Positions 1-8,132 of a stretch of DNA of 28,264 nt are shown in pieces. The notes below the pieces were generated by a model. That model had not been told where the DNA came from. It did not search any database and saw nothing but the letters and a program-made list of their open reading frames with translations. The position numbers were made by a program, and so were the translations under genes. Each line of letters begins with the position of its first letter. Positions within the stretch are counted from its first letter, which is position 1. Origin of the DNA: a virus; the IMG/VR virus record IMGVR_UViG_3300033144_002593, positions 1-28,264 of that record. One strand, written 5' to 3'.

Positions 1-2
1 GA

Positions 3-1145
3 AACGCCAACGGACAGACTCGTAGCGGATTATATTCTTTGTTCATACCTATGGAATGGAATTACGAAGGATACATTGATTCTTATGGCTTACCTGTCTT
101 CGACACACCAAAAAAACCTGTTGATGGACCGCATGGGGAAAAAATTAAAATAGGTGTAATAGAATATTGGGAGAATGAAGTAGAAGGACTAAAGCAAGAT
201 CAAGATGCTTTAAATGAATTTTATAGACAGTTTCCACGTACTGAAAAACATGCTTTCAGAGATGAGTCTAAAGAGTCTTTATTTAATCTAACTAAAATAT
301 ATCAACAAATAGATTTTAATGAAGACGCAAAAAATGAATTAGCAATAACTACTGGTAGTTTTCAATGGGAAGACGGTCAAAAAGATACTAGAGTTATATT
401 TATACCAAATAAACACGGTAGATTTAATATAACTTGGGTTCCACCATTACATTTACAAAATGTTAGATATATGAAAAATGGTATAAATTATCCAGGCAAT
501 GAATCTTTAGGTGCTTTTGGATGTGATCCATACGATATATCAGGAACTGTAGACGGTAGAGGATCAAAAGGATCTTTACACGGTTTAACAAAGTTTACAA
601 TGGAAGACGTGCCTCCACACCATTTTTTCTTAGAATATATAGCTAGACCACAAACAGCTGAAATATTTTTTGAAGATGTACTTATGGCTTGTGTGTTTTA
701 TGGTATGCCTATATTAGTTGAAAATAATAAACCAAGGTTATTATATCATTTTAAAAGACGTGGTTATAGAGGTTTTGCAATGAACAGACCTGATAAAAAA
801 AGAAATAAATTATCTGTTACAGAAAGAGAAATAGGTGGTATACCTAATTCAAGTGAAGATATTAAACAAGCTCATGCAGCTGCAATTGAAACATACATAG
901 AACATTTTGTTGGTTTACTTGAAAACGGATATGGTGATATGTATTTTCAAAAAACACTAGAAGACTGGGCTACTTTTAATATTAATAACAGAACAAAACA
1001 TGATGCATCTATTAGTACAGGTTTAGCTTTAATGGCTTGTAATAAGCATAGATATATGCCTCAACAAAAAAGACAAACAAAATCTGTAGATTTAGGTTTT
1101 AAAAAATACGACAATCAAGGAATTACATCAAAAATTATAAGTTAA
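3..1145 (+). CDS. Terminase large subunit, C-terminal part (5' end outside window)
   Basis: The large terminase is the packaging motor and headful nuclease that docks on the portal. The reading frame is open from base 3 to the left edge, reading NANGQTRSGLYSLFIPMEWNYEGY, so the gene starts upstream; the TTG at 39 is not a convincing start. The ATPase half is missing from the window. What remains fits the RNase H-like nuclease half: a first acidic site in GCDPYD (Asp codon at 525), a middle block with LMACVFYGMPILVENN, and a late HDASISTG block (His-Asp at 999-1004) typical of the end of the nuclease domain. The stop TAA is directly followed by the portal ATG, so the two are translationally linked. 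The family call rests on motif recognition and on the adjacent portal gene. Confidence 0.88.
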   Translation, partial: NANGQTRSGLYSLFIPMEWNYEGYIDSYGLPVFDTPKKPVDGPHGEKIKIGVIEYWENEVEGLKQDQDALNEFYRQFPRTEKHAFRDESKESLFNLTKIYQQIDFNEDAKNELAITTGSFQWEDGQKDTRVIFIPNKHGRFNITWVPPLHLQNVRYMKNGINYPGNESLGAFGCDPYDISGTVDGRGSKGSLHGLTKFTMEDVPPHHFFLEYIARPQTAEIFFEDVLMACVFYGMPILVENNKPRLLYHFKRRGYRGFAMNRPDKKRNKLSVTEREIGGIPNSSEDIKQAHAAAIETYIEHFVGLLENGYGDMYFQKTLEDWATFNINNRTKHDASISTGLALMACNKHRYMPQQKRQTKSVDLGFKKYDNQGITSKIIS

Positions 1146-3536
1146 ATGAATATATATACTAACCCTAATAGTGCCTTTCCTAGTCAAGTGGTAAGTGATG
1201 CTGTAAAAGCTAGCTGGGACTATGGTAAGCAAGTTGCTCAAGCCATAGAAGGTGAGTGGTTTTCTCAAGGAAGGACCAATGGTAATAGATATTTAACTAA
1301 TTGGAATAATTATCACCAACTAAGACAATATGCTAGAGGTGAACAAAGTATACAAAAATATAAAGATGAATTATCTATAAACGGTGATTTAAGTTATTTA
1401 AATTTAGACTGGAAACCTGTTCCAATTTTATCTAAATTTGTAGATATAGTTGTAAACGGTATTTCAAATAAAAGTTACGATATTAAAGCTTATGCTCAAG
1501 ATCCAGCTTCTGTAAAGAAAAGAACAGAATATGCTTCTAGATTACAAGAAGACATGGTATCTAGATCTTTTTTAGATAATGTTAATCAAAGTTTAGGTAT
1601 TGATTTATATCAATCACCAAATAAAAATATTATACCAGAAACACCAGATCAATTAGAACTTCATATGCAGCTTTCTTATAAACAGTCTATTGAAATAGCT
1701 GAAGAAGAAGCTATATCTAGTATATTATCTCAAAATAAATATGATTTAATAAGACGTAGATTAAATATGGATTTAACTGTTTGTGGTATTGCAGCGGCTA
1801 AAACTAGTTTTAATACAGCTGAAGGTGTAACTGTTGATTATGTTGATCCTGCTTATATGGTTTATTCATATACAGAAGATCCTAACTTTGAAGATATATA
1901 TTATGTTGGTGAGTTAAAAGCTATAACAATACCAGAACTTAAAAAAGAGTTTCCTGATATTTCAGAGGAAGAACTTAAAAGAATACAAGCTCAACCTGGT
2001 AATAGATCTTATATAACTGGTTGGGGTGATTACGATGAAAATACTGTACAAGTTTTATATTTTGATTATAAAACTTATCACAATCAAGTTTTTAAAATAA
2101 AACAAACAGATCAAGGTTTATTAAAAGCTATAGAAAAAGACGATGCTTTTAATCCACCTGAAAATGATAACTTTGAAAGAGTATCTAGATCTATTGAAGT
2201 ACTATATAGTGGTGCTAAAGTTTTAGGCACAAACACATTGTTAAAGTGGGAGCTTGCAGAAAACATGTCAAGACCATATGCTGATACTACAAAAGTAGAA
2301 ATGAATTATGCTATATGTGCGCCTCGTATATATAAAGGTAAAATAGAATCTCTTGTTAGCAAGTGTACTGGCTTTGCAGATATGATTCAGCTTACGCATT
2401 TAAAACTACAACAAGTTATATCTCGTATGGTACCAGATGGTGTGTATTTAGATATGGACGGACTTGCTGAGGTTGATCTTGGTAATGGTACTAATTATAA
2501 TCCAGCTGAAGCATTAAACATGTATTTTCAAACTGGTAGTATTGTAGGTAGATCATATACACAAGACGGTGACTTTAATCAAGGTAAAGTGCCAATACAA
2601 GAATTAAATTCTAGTTCTGGTCAAGCTAAAATATCTAGTTTAATAAACACATATCAATATTATTTACAAATGATACGTGATGTGACCGGATTAAACGAGG
2701 CTAGAGATGGTAGTACACCTGATAAATCAACATTAGTTGGACTACAAAAAATAGCCGCTAACGCATCTAACGTTGCTACTAGACATATTAAGCAATCTAG
2801 TTTATATTTAACACTAAGATTAGCTGAAAACATAGCGCTTAAAGTTGCTGATGCTTTAGAGTTTCCATTAACTAGAGAATCATTAGAAAATTCTATATCT
2901 ACATATAACATTAAAACATTAAAAGAAGTTGCTAATCTTAATTTACATGATTTTGGTATATATTTAGAATTAGAGCCAGATGAAGAAGAGCAAGCTAAGT
3001 TAGAAGAAAATATACAAGTAGCTTTACAACAAGGAGGTATTGATCTTGAAGATGCTATTGATTTAAGACAAATTAAAAATCTTAAATTAGCTAATCAAAT
3101 GCTTAAAGTAAAACGTAAGCAAAAAATGATTCAAGATCAAGCTAACCAACAGGCTAACATACAAGCTCAAGCAGCTGCTCAAGCTGAAACAGCTGAAAAA
3201 ACAGCTATGGCAGAAGTACAAAAACAAGAAGCAATATCTGGTGCTAATGTACAATATGAACAAGCTAAAAATCAAATGGAAATAGAGCGTATGCAAATAG
3301 CAGCTCAAATTGAGCAACAAAAACTTGCTAAAAAGTTTGAATATGATATGCAATTAAAGCAAATGGAAGTTCAAGCTATGCAAAGTAAAGAAGATAAAAT
3401 AGAAGATAGAAAAGATAAAAGAACAAAATTACAAGCCACTCAGCAGAGTGAAATGATAAATCAAAGAAACAATGACACAGGTCCTATAAATTTTGAAAGT
3501 CAGGACACTATGCAAGGGTTTCCAACAGTAACTTAA
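1146..3536 (+). CDS. Portal protein (796 aa) with long C-terminal coiled coil
   Basis: The portal is the dodecameric ring at the packaging vertex, through which DNA enters and leaves the head. Evidence is position (directly after terminase, two genes before the major capsid gene), size, and recognisable blocks such as YARGEQSIQKYKDELSINGD and the following LDWKPVPILSKFVDIVVNG (about residues 62-105), which I know from portals of flavophages and crAss-like podoviruses. Residues about 655-770 are extremely rich in Gln, Ala, Lys and Glu, with few prolines or glycines, predicting a long helical barrel or coiled coil like the crown or barrel of podovirus portals. The start is the first ATG, abutting the terminase stop with no room for a Shine-Dalgarno sequence. 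The last about 40 residues are polar and probably disordered. Confidence 0.9.
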   Translation: MNIYTNPNSAFPSQVVSDAVKASWDYGKQVAQAIEGEWFSQGRTNGNRYLTNWNNYHQLRQYARGEQSIQKYKDELSINGDLSYLNLDWKPVPILSKFVDIVVNGISNKSYDIKAYAQDPASVKKRTEYASRLQEDMVSRSFLDNVNQSLGIDLYQSPNKNIIPETPDQLELHMQLSYKQSIEIAEEEAISSILSQNKYDLIRRRLNMDLTVCGIAAAKTSFNTAEGVTVDYVDPAYMVYSYTEDPNFEDIYYVGELKAITIPELKKEFPDISEEELKRIQAQPGNRSYITGWGDYDENTVQVLYFDYKTYHNQVFKIKQTDQGLLKAIEKDDAFNPPENDNFERVSRSIEVLYSGAKVLGTNTLLKWELAENMSRPYADTTKVEMNYAICAPRIYKGKIESLVSKCTGFADMIQLTHLKLQQVISRMVPDGVYLDMDGLAEVDLGNGTNYNPAEALNMYFQTGSIVGRSYTQDGDFNQGKVPIQELNSSSGQAKISSLINTYQYYLQMIRDVTGLNEARDGSTPDKSTLVGLQKIAANASNVATRHIKQSSLYLTLRLAENIALKVADALEFPLTRESLENSISTYNIKTLKEVANLNLHDFGIYLELEPDEEEQAKLEENIQVALQQGGIDLEDAIDLRQIKNLKLANQMLKVKRKQKMIQDQANQQANIQAQAAAQAETAEKTAMAEVQKQEAISGANVQYEQAKNQMEIERMQIAAQIEQQKLAKKFEYDMQLKQMEVQAMQSKEDKIEDRKDKRTKLQATQQSEMINQRNNDTGPINFESQDTMQGFPTVT

Positions 3537-3540
3537 CTGT

Positions 3541-3571
3541 ATTATTAATTATTTAATTATATTATATTATG
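3541..3571 (+). repeat. AT-only leader repeat, copy 1
   Basis: A 31-base stretch ending in the ATG of the putative scaffold gene. It recurs at 6289-6319 in front of another head gene with one mismatch (T here, C there, at the ninth base). Apart from the G of the ATG it is purely A and T. Its placement at the same distance from two starts suggests a shared promoter or translation leader; which of the two cannot be told from sequence. Confidence 0.7.
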
Positions 3572-4774
3572 TCAGAAGAAACAAAAACAAATGAACCTGT
3601 TAAGCAGGAAGGTGAGTTTAGTTTAAAAGGTAAAAAAACTAAACCAAAACAATTAACAAAAAAAGATAACGAAGTAAAAAAAGTAGTTATTAGTCCTAAA
3701 GAACCTCTATTAGAAGTTGAGGATAATGTTAAAAAAGTAGAAATTAAAAAAGAAGACAATGCCATTCAAATCGGAGAAACAGAGAAGGTATCTGTGGAAG
3801 AACCATCCGGAGATAGCACAGAGGTGGGAGAACCTGTACAAGAGTCCAACGAGACTACTGAAGGGTTTTCTCCGATCAAAGAAGTAGTTGAAGAAGATAT
3901 AGTAACAGAGCAAGAAGTTAAAGAAGCTATTAGAGATGAAAAAGTTTTAGGTAAGCAATTACCTGAAAACATTGAAAAGCTAGTTACTTTTATGGAAGAA
4001 ACTGGTGGTACAATAGAAGACTATACTCGTTTAAACGCTGATTATTCAAATATTGATGACAAAGCATTGTTAAAAGAATATTATAGAAAAAATAAACCTT
4101 ATTTAGAAGGTGAAGATATTGATCTTTTGTTAGAAGATTTTTCATATGATGAAGAATTAGATGAACCAAAAGACGTACGTAAAAAGAAAATTGCGTATAA
4201 AGAAGAAGTTGCAAAAGCTAAAAGCTATTTGGAGGAATTGAAAGTTAAATATTACGACGAAATCAAGTTGAGACCGGGCGTAAATCAAGAACAACAAAAA
4301 GCATTAGACTTTTTCAACCGATACAATAAGGAGCAAGAACAAGCTGAGCTTAAGCATGAAAAATTTAAAGCCAATACTAAAGAGCTTTTCAATGAAAATT
4401 TCAAAGGTTTTGATATTACAGTTGGAGATAAAAAATATAAGTATAATGTGCAAAACGCTAAAGCTCTTGCTGATAAACAATCAAACATTAATAATCTGTT
4501 AGGGAAGTTCCTAGACGCAGATGGAAATGTTGCTGATACAAGTGGTTATCACAAAGCTATGTATGCTGCTGAAAATGTAGATCGCATTGCCGCTCATTTT
4601 TATGAACAAGGAAAGGCTGATGCAGTTAAAGATGTTGTTAATAAATCAAAAAACTTGTCTGACTCTAAAGCTAGATCACAGCAAGGTGAGGTTTATATAA
4701 ACGGCCTTAAAGTTAAATCAATTAGTGGTGCTGATTCTACAAAACTTAAAATAAAAACAAGAAAATTTAACTAA
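3569..4774 (+). CDS. Putative head scaffold or capsid assembly protein
   Basis: This 401-residue protein lies between portal and major capsid genes, the usual place of a scaffold. Residues 1-125 are nearly all Lys, Glu, Thr, Val and Pro and look disordered; residues about 130-300 are strongly charged with long helical stretches (KEEVAKAKSYLEELKVKYYDEI); the end (GLKVKSISGADSTKLKIKTRKFN) is basic and could bind the capsid inner face. There are no catalytic motifs. A segment at 3761-3880 inside the disordered part has clearly higher GC than its flanks. The ATG at 3569 is set by the repeated AT leader ending on it. The scaffold role is an inference from position and composition; an inner-capsid decoration protein is an alternative. 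Confidence 0.6.
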   Translation: MSEETKTNEPVKQEGEFSLKGKKTKPKQLTKKDNEVKKVVISPKEPLLEVEDNVKKVEIKKEDNAIQIGETEKVSVEEPSGDSTEVGEPVQESNETTEGFSPIKEVVEEDIVTEQEVKEAIRDEKVLGKQLPENIEKLVTFMEETGGTIEDYTRLNADYSNIDDKALLKEYYRKNKPYLEGEDIDLLLEDFSYDEELDEPKDVRKKKIAYKEEVAKAKSYLEELKVKYYDEIKLRPGVNQEQQKALDFFNRYNKEQEQAELKHEKFKANTKELFNENFKGFDITVGDKKYKYNVQNAKALADKQSNINNLLGKFLDADGNVADTSGYHKAMYAAENVDRIAAHFYEQGKADAVKDVVNKSKNLSDSKARSQQGEVYINGLKVKSISGADSTKLKIKTRKFN

Positions 4775-4790
4775 TTAAAAATTATTAATC

Positions 4791-6245
4791 ATGAGTTTAT
4801 CTCCACAATTTGGAGGGTTAATCCCTTCTCAAGCTCAGGAAATATTAAACAGTAACTACTTACAGTTTAACGGTGGTGCTGGTGCAGGCGATAGCAATTC
4901 TTTTGCACAACAATATTTACCTGAAGTTTACGAACAAGAAGTTGAAAGATATGGTAACAGAACTTTATCTGGATTCTTAAGAATGGTTGGCGCTGAAATG
5001 CCAATGACATCTGACCAAGTAATTTGGTCTGAGCAAAACAGACTACACATCTCATACGACAATATTCAAGTTGCTGGTGATGCTGCTGGTGCTGCTGCTG
5101 CTAATCAGAACGTTATTACAGTTCCTGGTACTATGAACAATGTTGTATCTATTAATGATACTGTAGTTCTTTTAGAGCCATCTTCTGGTAACGAAGCTAA
5201 AGCAATTGTAGTTGCTACAACGCCTGGTGCTGGTGGAAACTTTATCGTTGCTCCATTTAATGGTGCAGGTTTAGTTGCTGGTTCAGGATTTACTGCTGCT
5301 ACAGGTGCTAAAGTATTTGTATACGGTTCAAGTTATCAAAAAGGAACTGATATGGTTGCAGGTGGTACTGGTACTAGTGCTCCAAGAATTTCTGTTGAGC
5401 CTCAGTTTACACAATTTTCTAACTCACCAATTATCCTAAGAAACCAATACGTAGTAAATGGTTCTGATATGGCACAAATCGGTTGGGTTGAAGTTGCTAC
5501 TGAAGACGGAACATCTGGATATTTATGGTATTTAAAATCTGAGTCTGAAACAAGATTAAGATTTGAAGATTACTTAGAAATGTCTATGGTTGAATCTGAA
5601 TTTGCTCAAGCTGGAATCCCTGCTCAGCCAGGATCTGAAGGTCTTTTTGCTGCAATTCAAGCAAGAGGTAATGTACAGTCTGGATTTACAGCTGCTGCTG
5701 GTCTTGATGAATTTGATGCTATTCTTAAAAACTTAGATACTCAAGGTGCTATTGAAGAAAACATGCTTTTCTTACAAAGACAAACTTCTCTTGATTTTGA
5801 TGATATGCTAGCAAGCATCTCTGGCGGTTACGCTGGTGGTACTGCTTTTGGTTTATTTGAAAACTCAGAAGAAATGGCTTTAAACCTTGGATTCTCTGGA
5901 TTTAGAAGAGGTTCTTACGACTTTTACAAAACTGATTGGAAATACTTAAATGACGCTTCTACAAGAGGTGCTATTGTAGGTATTAATTCAATTGAAGGTG
6001 TATTAGTACCAGCTGGAACTTCTACTGTTTACGATCAAATTTTAGGAACTAATATCCGTAGACCTTTCTTACACGTACGTTATAGAGCTTCACAAGCTGA
6101 CGACAGAAGAATGAAGTCTTGGGTAACTGGTTCTGCAGGTGGTGCGTTTACTTCAACTCTAGATGCTATGGAAGTTAACTTCCTATCAGAAAGATGTTTA
6201 GTAACACAAGCTGCTAACAACTTTGTATTATTCAAAGGAATCTAA
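4791..6245 (+). CDS. Major capsid protein
   Basis: At 484 residues this is the main shell protein, expected to have the HK97 fold. The N-terminal block FAQQYLPEVYEQEVERYGNRTLSGFLRMVGAEMPM and the later QVIWSEQNRLHISYDN match the start of major capsid proteins I recognise from marine flavophages and crAss-like relatives. Residues about 90-200 are small-residue-rich beta sequence, probably an inserted or surface domain. Context supports it: it follows the putative scaffold and is followed by a strong hairpin. Codon choice is visibly different from the neighbours, with many AAC, TTC and TAC codons where other genes here use AAT, TTT and TAT, as expected for the most heavily translated gene. The ATG at 4791 is preceded by an AT-rich leader with ATTATTAATC and no Shine-Dalgarno sequence. 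Confidence 0.9.
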   Translation: MSLSPQFGGLIPSQAQEILNSNYLQFNGGAGAGDSNSFAQQYLPEVYEQEVERYGNRTLSGFLRMVGAEMPMTSDQVIWSEQNRLHISYDNIQVAGDAAGAAAANQNVITVPGTMNNVVSINDTVVLLEPSSGNEAKAIVVATTPGAGGNFIVAPFNGAGLVAGSGFTAATGAKVFVYGSSYQKGTDMVAGGTGTSAPRISVEPQFTQFSNSPIILRNQYVVNGSDMAQIGWVEVATEDGTSGYLWYLKSESETRLRFEDYLEMSMVESEFAQAGIPAQPGSEGLFAAIQARGNVQSGFTAAAGLDEFDAILKNLDTQGAIEENMLFLQRQTSLDFDDMLASISGGYAGGTAFGLFENSEEMALNLGFSGFRRGSYDFYKTDWKYLNDASTRGAIVGINSIEGVLVPAGTSTVYDQILGTNIRRPFLHVRYRASQADDRRMKSWVTGSAGGAFTSTLDAMEVNFLSERCLVTQAANNFVLFKGI

Positions 6246-6254
6246 CAATCACAC

Positions 6255-6295
6255 TAATAATAACCTCCGTCTTCGGGCGGGGGTAATTATTATTA
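6255..6295 (+). terminator. Strong UUCG hairpin after the capsid gene
   Basis: Starting 10 bases after the capsid stop, CCTCCGTC pairs with GGCGGGGG around a TTCG loop (6272-6275), 8 bp including two G-U pairs. The stem continues as A-U pairs: TAATAATAA (6255-6263) pairs with T6284 and, after a 3-base bulge, TATTATTA (6288-6295). There is no run of T after the stem, so it may be a terminator of a type that does not need one, or a 3' stabiliser of the abundant capsid mRNA. It is the only GC-rich stretch in this gap. Confidence 0.75.
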
Positions 6296-6319
6296 ACTAT
6301 TTAATTATATTATATTATG
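6289..6319 (+). repeat. AT-only leader repeat, copy 2
   Basis: Thirty of 31 bases match the leader at 3541-3571, and again the repeat ends exactly on an ATG. Its first seven bases also form the 3' arm of the hairpin at 6255-6295, so the hairpin and the leader are mutually exclusive in part. It is probably a promoter or translation leader for the gene at 6317. Confidence 0.7.
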
Positions 6320-7135
6320 GCTAAAAAAGCTAAAGCAGAAACTGTTGAGGTTGCACCTCAAGAGGTTGCAGTAAAAACTGCACCAAAACCAACTAAAGAA
6401 AGTTGGGAAATTAAAGATAGAATGTATTACCTAAGAGGTAATAAAACACCTTTAACTCACACTATACCTGGTAAACATACTAAAAAACACTCTTTATTAT
6501 ATTTTGATAAAGCATCAGGTAAACAAAGAGAAATAAGATATGCAACAAATCAAGACTCACCTCTTGTTGATGAACAACATGGAGAGTGTACTATGGGGCA
6601 TATTATATTTAGAGATGGTAAACTTGTAGTACCTAAAGAAAAACAAAATTTACAAAAATTACTTTCACTGTATCACCCCGCAAAAGGTAAGTTATATGAA
6701 GAGTATAGCGCTTTACAAGAAGCTACTGATGATTTAGATATTTTAGATCTTCAAATTGACGCTTTAAATGCAGCTAGATCTATGGATATAGATTTTGCAG
6801 AAGCTATTATGAGAGTAGAATTAGGTTCTAAAGTTACAAGTATGAGTTCAAAAGAAATAAAAAGAGATTTATTATTGTTTGCTAAAAACAATCCTAAACT
6901 ATTTATATCTTTAGCTAACGATGAAAATGTTCAACTTAGAAACTTTGCCATTAGAGCTGTTGAAGCAGGTATAATAAATATATCAGCTGATCAAAGAGCT
7001 TTTACATGGGGTTCTAATGATAGAAAATTAATGAACGTACCTTTTGACGAAAACCCATATTCTGCATTTGCAGCTTGGTTAAAAACTGATGAAGGTGTAG
7101 AAGTTTATCGATCTATAGATAAAAAACTTAATTAA
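6317..7135 (+). CDS. Conserved phage head-region protein of unknown function
   Basis: This 272-residue protein starts with a Lys, Ala, Pro and Val-rich, probably flexible tail (1-30), then a beta-rich part (DRMYYLRGNKTPLTHTIPG, about 34-105) and a long helical part. I recognise the later blocks AEAIMRVELGSK, LRNFAIRAVEAGII and FTWGSNDRKLMNVPFDENPYSA as typical of proteins located just after the capsid gene in marine flavophages, but I know no function for them. It has no catalytic motif or membrane segment. Position suggests a head completion, decoration or regulatory protein of head assembly. It sits alone between two hairpins and behind its own leader repeat, so it may be expressed at a level separate from the capsid gene. 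Confidence 0.7.
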   Translation: MAKKAKAETVEVAPQEVAVKTAPKPTKESWEIKDRMYYLRGNKTPLTHTIPGKHTKKHSLLYFDKASGKQREIRYATNQDSPLVDEQHGECTMGHIIFRDGKLVVPKEKQNLQKLLSLYHPAKGKLYEEYSALQEATDDLDILDLQIDALNAARSMDIDFAEAIMRVELGSKVTSMSSKEIKRDLLLFAKNNPKLFISLANDENVQLRNFAIRAVEAGIINISADQRAFTWGSNDRKLMNVPFDENPYSAFAAWLKTDEGVEVYRSIDKKLN

Positions 7136-7145
7136 CAAGTGATAT

Positions 7146-7179
7146 TAATATAGGGGCAGCACTCGCTGCCTCTGTATTA
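7146..7179 (+). terminator. 15-bp hairpin after the gene at 6317
   Basis: The arm TAATATAGGGGCAGC (7146-7160) pairs over its whole length with GCTGCCTCTGTATTA (7165-7179) around the loop ACTC, with two G-U pairs. It begins 10 bases after the stop codon and is followed by TAATAAAAAATATA, so again no T run. It is likely a terminator or mRNA-end stabiliser. The sequence is unrelated to the hairpin at 6255, but the position relative to the stop is the same. Confidence 0.75.
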
Positions 7180-7193
7180 TAATAAAAAATATA

Positions 7194-8132
7194 ATGGCAG
7201 TAAACGTAAATACAGTATACAAAACAGTCTTATTAATTACTAATAAAGAGCAAAGAGGTTATTTAACACCAACTGAATTTAATAGTTTGGCAAATCAAGT
7301 TCAATTAGAAATTATAGACGGTTATTTTGAAACTATTAATCAACAAACACGTGTATTGCAAAATGAAACAGAATATGCTAATAGATTAAAAAATGCTCAA
7401 GAGCAGTTAGACATATTTAAAACAATAGGCACGTGCACATATACAGCTCCTACAACGACCGCCCCTGGTTTTTTCGATGTTCCAGCTTCTTCAGGAACAC
7501 CAAGTGCTGTGCAAAATTTTAGTACAGTAGGAACCCAATCAACATACGCATTAACTACTATAACACAAGCACAAGTAGACACAAGTACAGTTATTGTTAC
7601 TTATTTAGGCGCAGTATATTCTTCGCAAAATTATTCTATAACTGGTGGTCAACTTATATTGTTAAATGGTAACTTGCCTACGGGTAATCCTAATAACTTA
7701 GTAATTACTTTATATCCTAATGATTTTTATAAATTAGGAACTGTACTATATAGAGATGATAGAGAAGTAGAGCAAATTCAAAGAAATGAATTAGCTATGT
7801 TAAATTTATCTCCTATAAGTAAACCTACTGATTATTTTCCAGTTTACTTATATGAAAACAAAAGAATAACTATTTACCCACAAACAATTAATAGTAATGT
7901 ACAAGCAACATATTTAAGAAAACCAGCAGATGTAATGTGGAATTTTACATCGGCAAATGGTTATTATGAATATGATAGTACTGGATCTGTAGATTTTGAA
8001 TTAGACGATACAGAGCAAACAAATATTATTTTAAGAATATTATTTTACGCTGGAGTTGTAATTGAAGACAGAACAGTTATAGAAGTTGCTGCCGGTGAAG
8101 TTGCTAAAGAAGAACAAAATAAAAGAGCATAA
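7194..8132 (+). CDS. Putative connector/ring (head-to-tail adaptor) protein
   Basis: This 312-residue protein is probably one of the ring proteins stacked under the portal. Residues 1-75 are helical (LTPTEFNSLANQVQLEIIDGYFETINQ), a block I associate with a conserved protein in this position in flavophages and crAss-like phages. Residues about 114-176 are a beta-rich insert (STYALTTITQAQ to LVITLYPND) resembling beta modules in the next two tail genes. The remainder (YKLGTVLYRDDREVEQIQRNELAMLN to the end) returns to mixed alpha/beta with a helical C terminus. The stop TAA shares a base with the next ATG, indicating translational coupling to its likely ring partner. The functional label is inferred from position and partial family recognition. 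Confidence 0.65.
   Translation: MAVNVNTVYKTVLLITNKEQRGYLTPTEFNSLANQVQLEIIDGYFETINQQTRVLQNETEYANRLKNAQEQLDIFKTIGTCTYTAPTTTAPGFFDVPASSGTPSAVQNFSTVGTQSTYALTTITQAQVDTSTVIVTYLGAVYSSQNYSITGGQLILLNGNLPTGNPNNLVITLYPNDFYKLGTVLYRDDREVEQIQRNELAMLNLSPISKPTDYFPVYLYENKRITIYPQTINSNVQATYLRKPADVMWNFTSANGYYEYDSTGSVDFELDDTEQTNIILRILFYAGVVIEDRTVIEVAAGEVAKEEQNKRA

Noticed and set aside
39-41. TTG as start of the terminase fragment
   Set aside because: The same frame is open to the left edge, and its upstream residues (NANGQTRSGLYS) continue the terminase sequence, so the gene starts outside the window.
3523-3540. Small palindrome ACAGT...ACTGT at the end of the portal gene
   Set aside because: Only 5 bp of stem with a 6-base loop and AT-rich closing; too weak to call a terminator.
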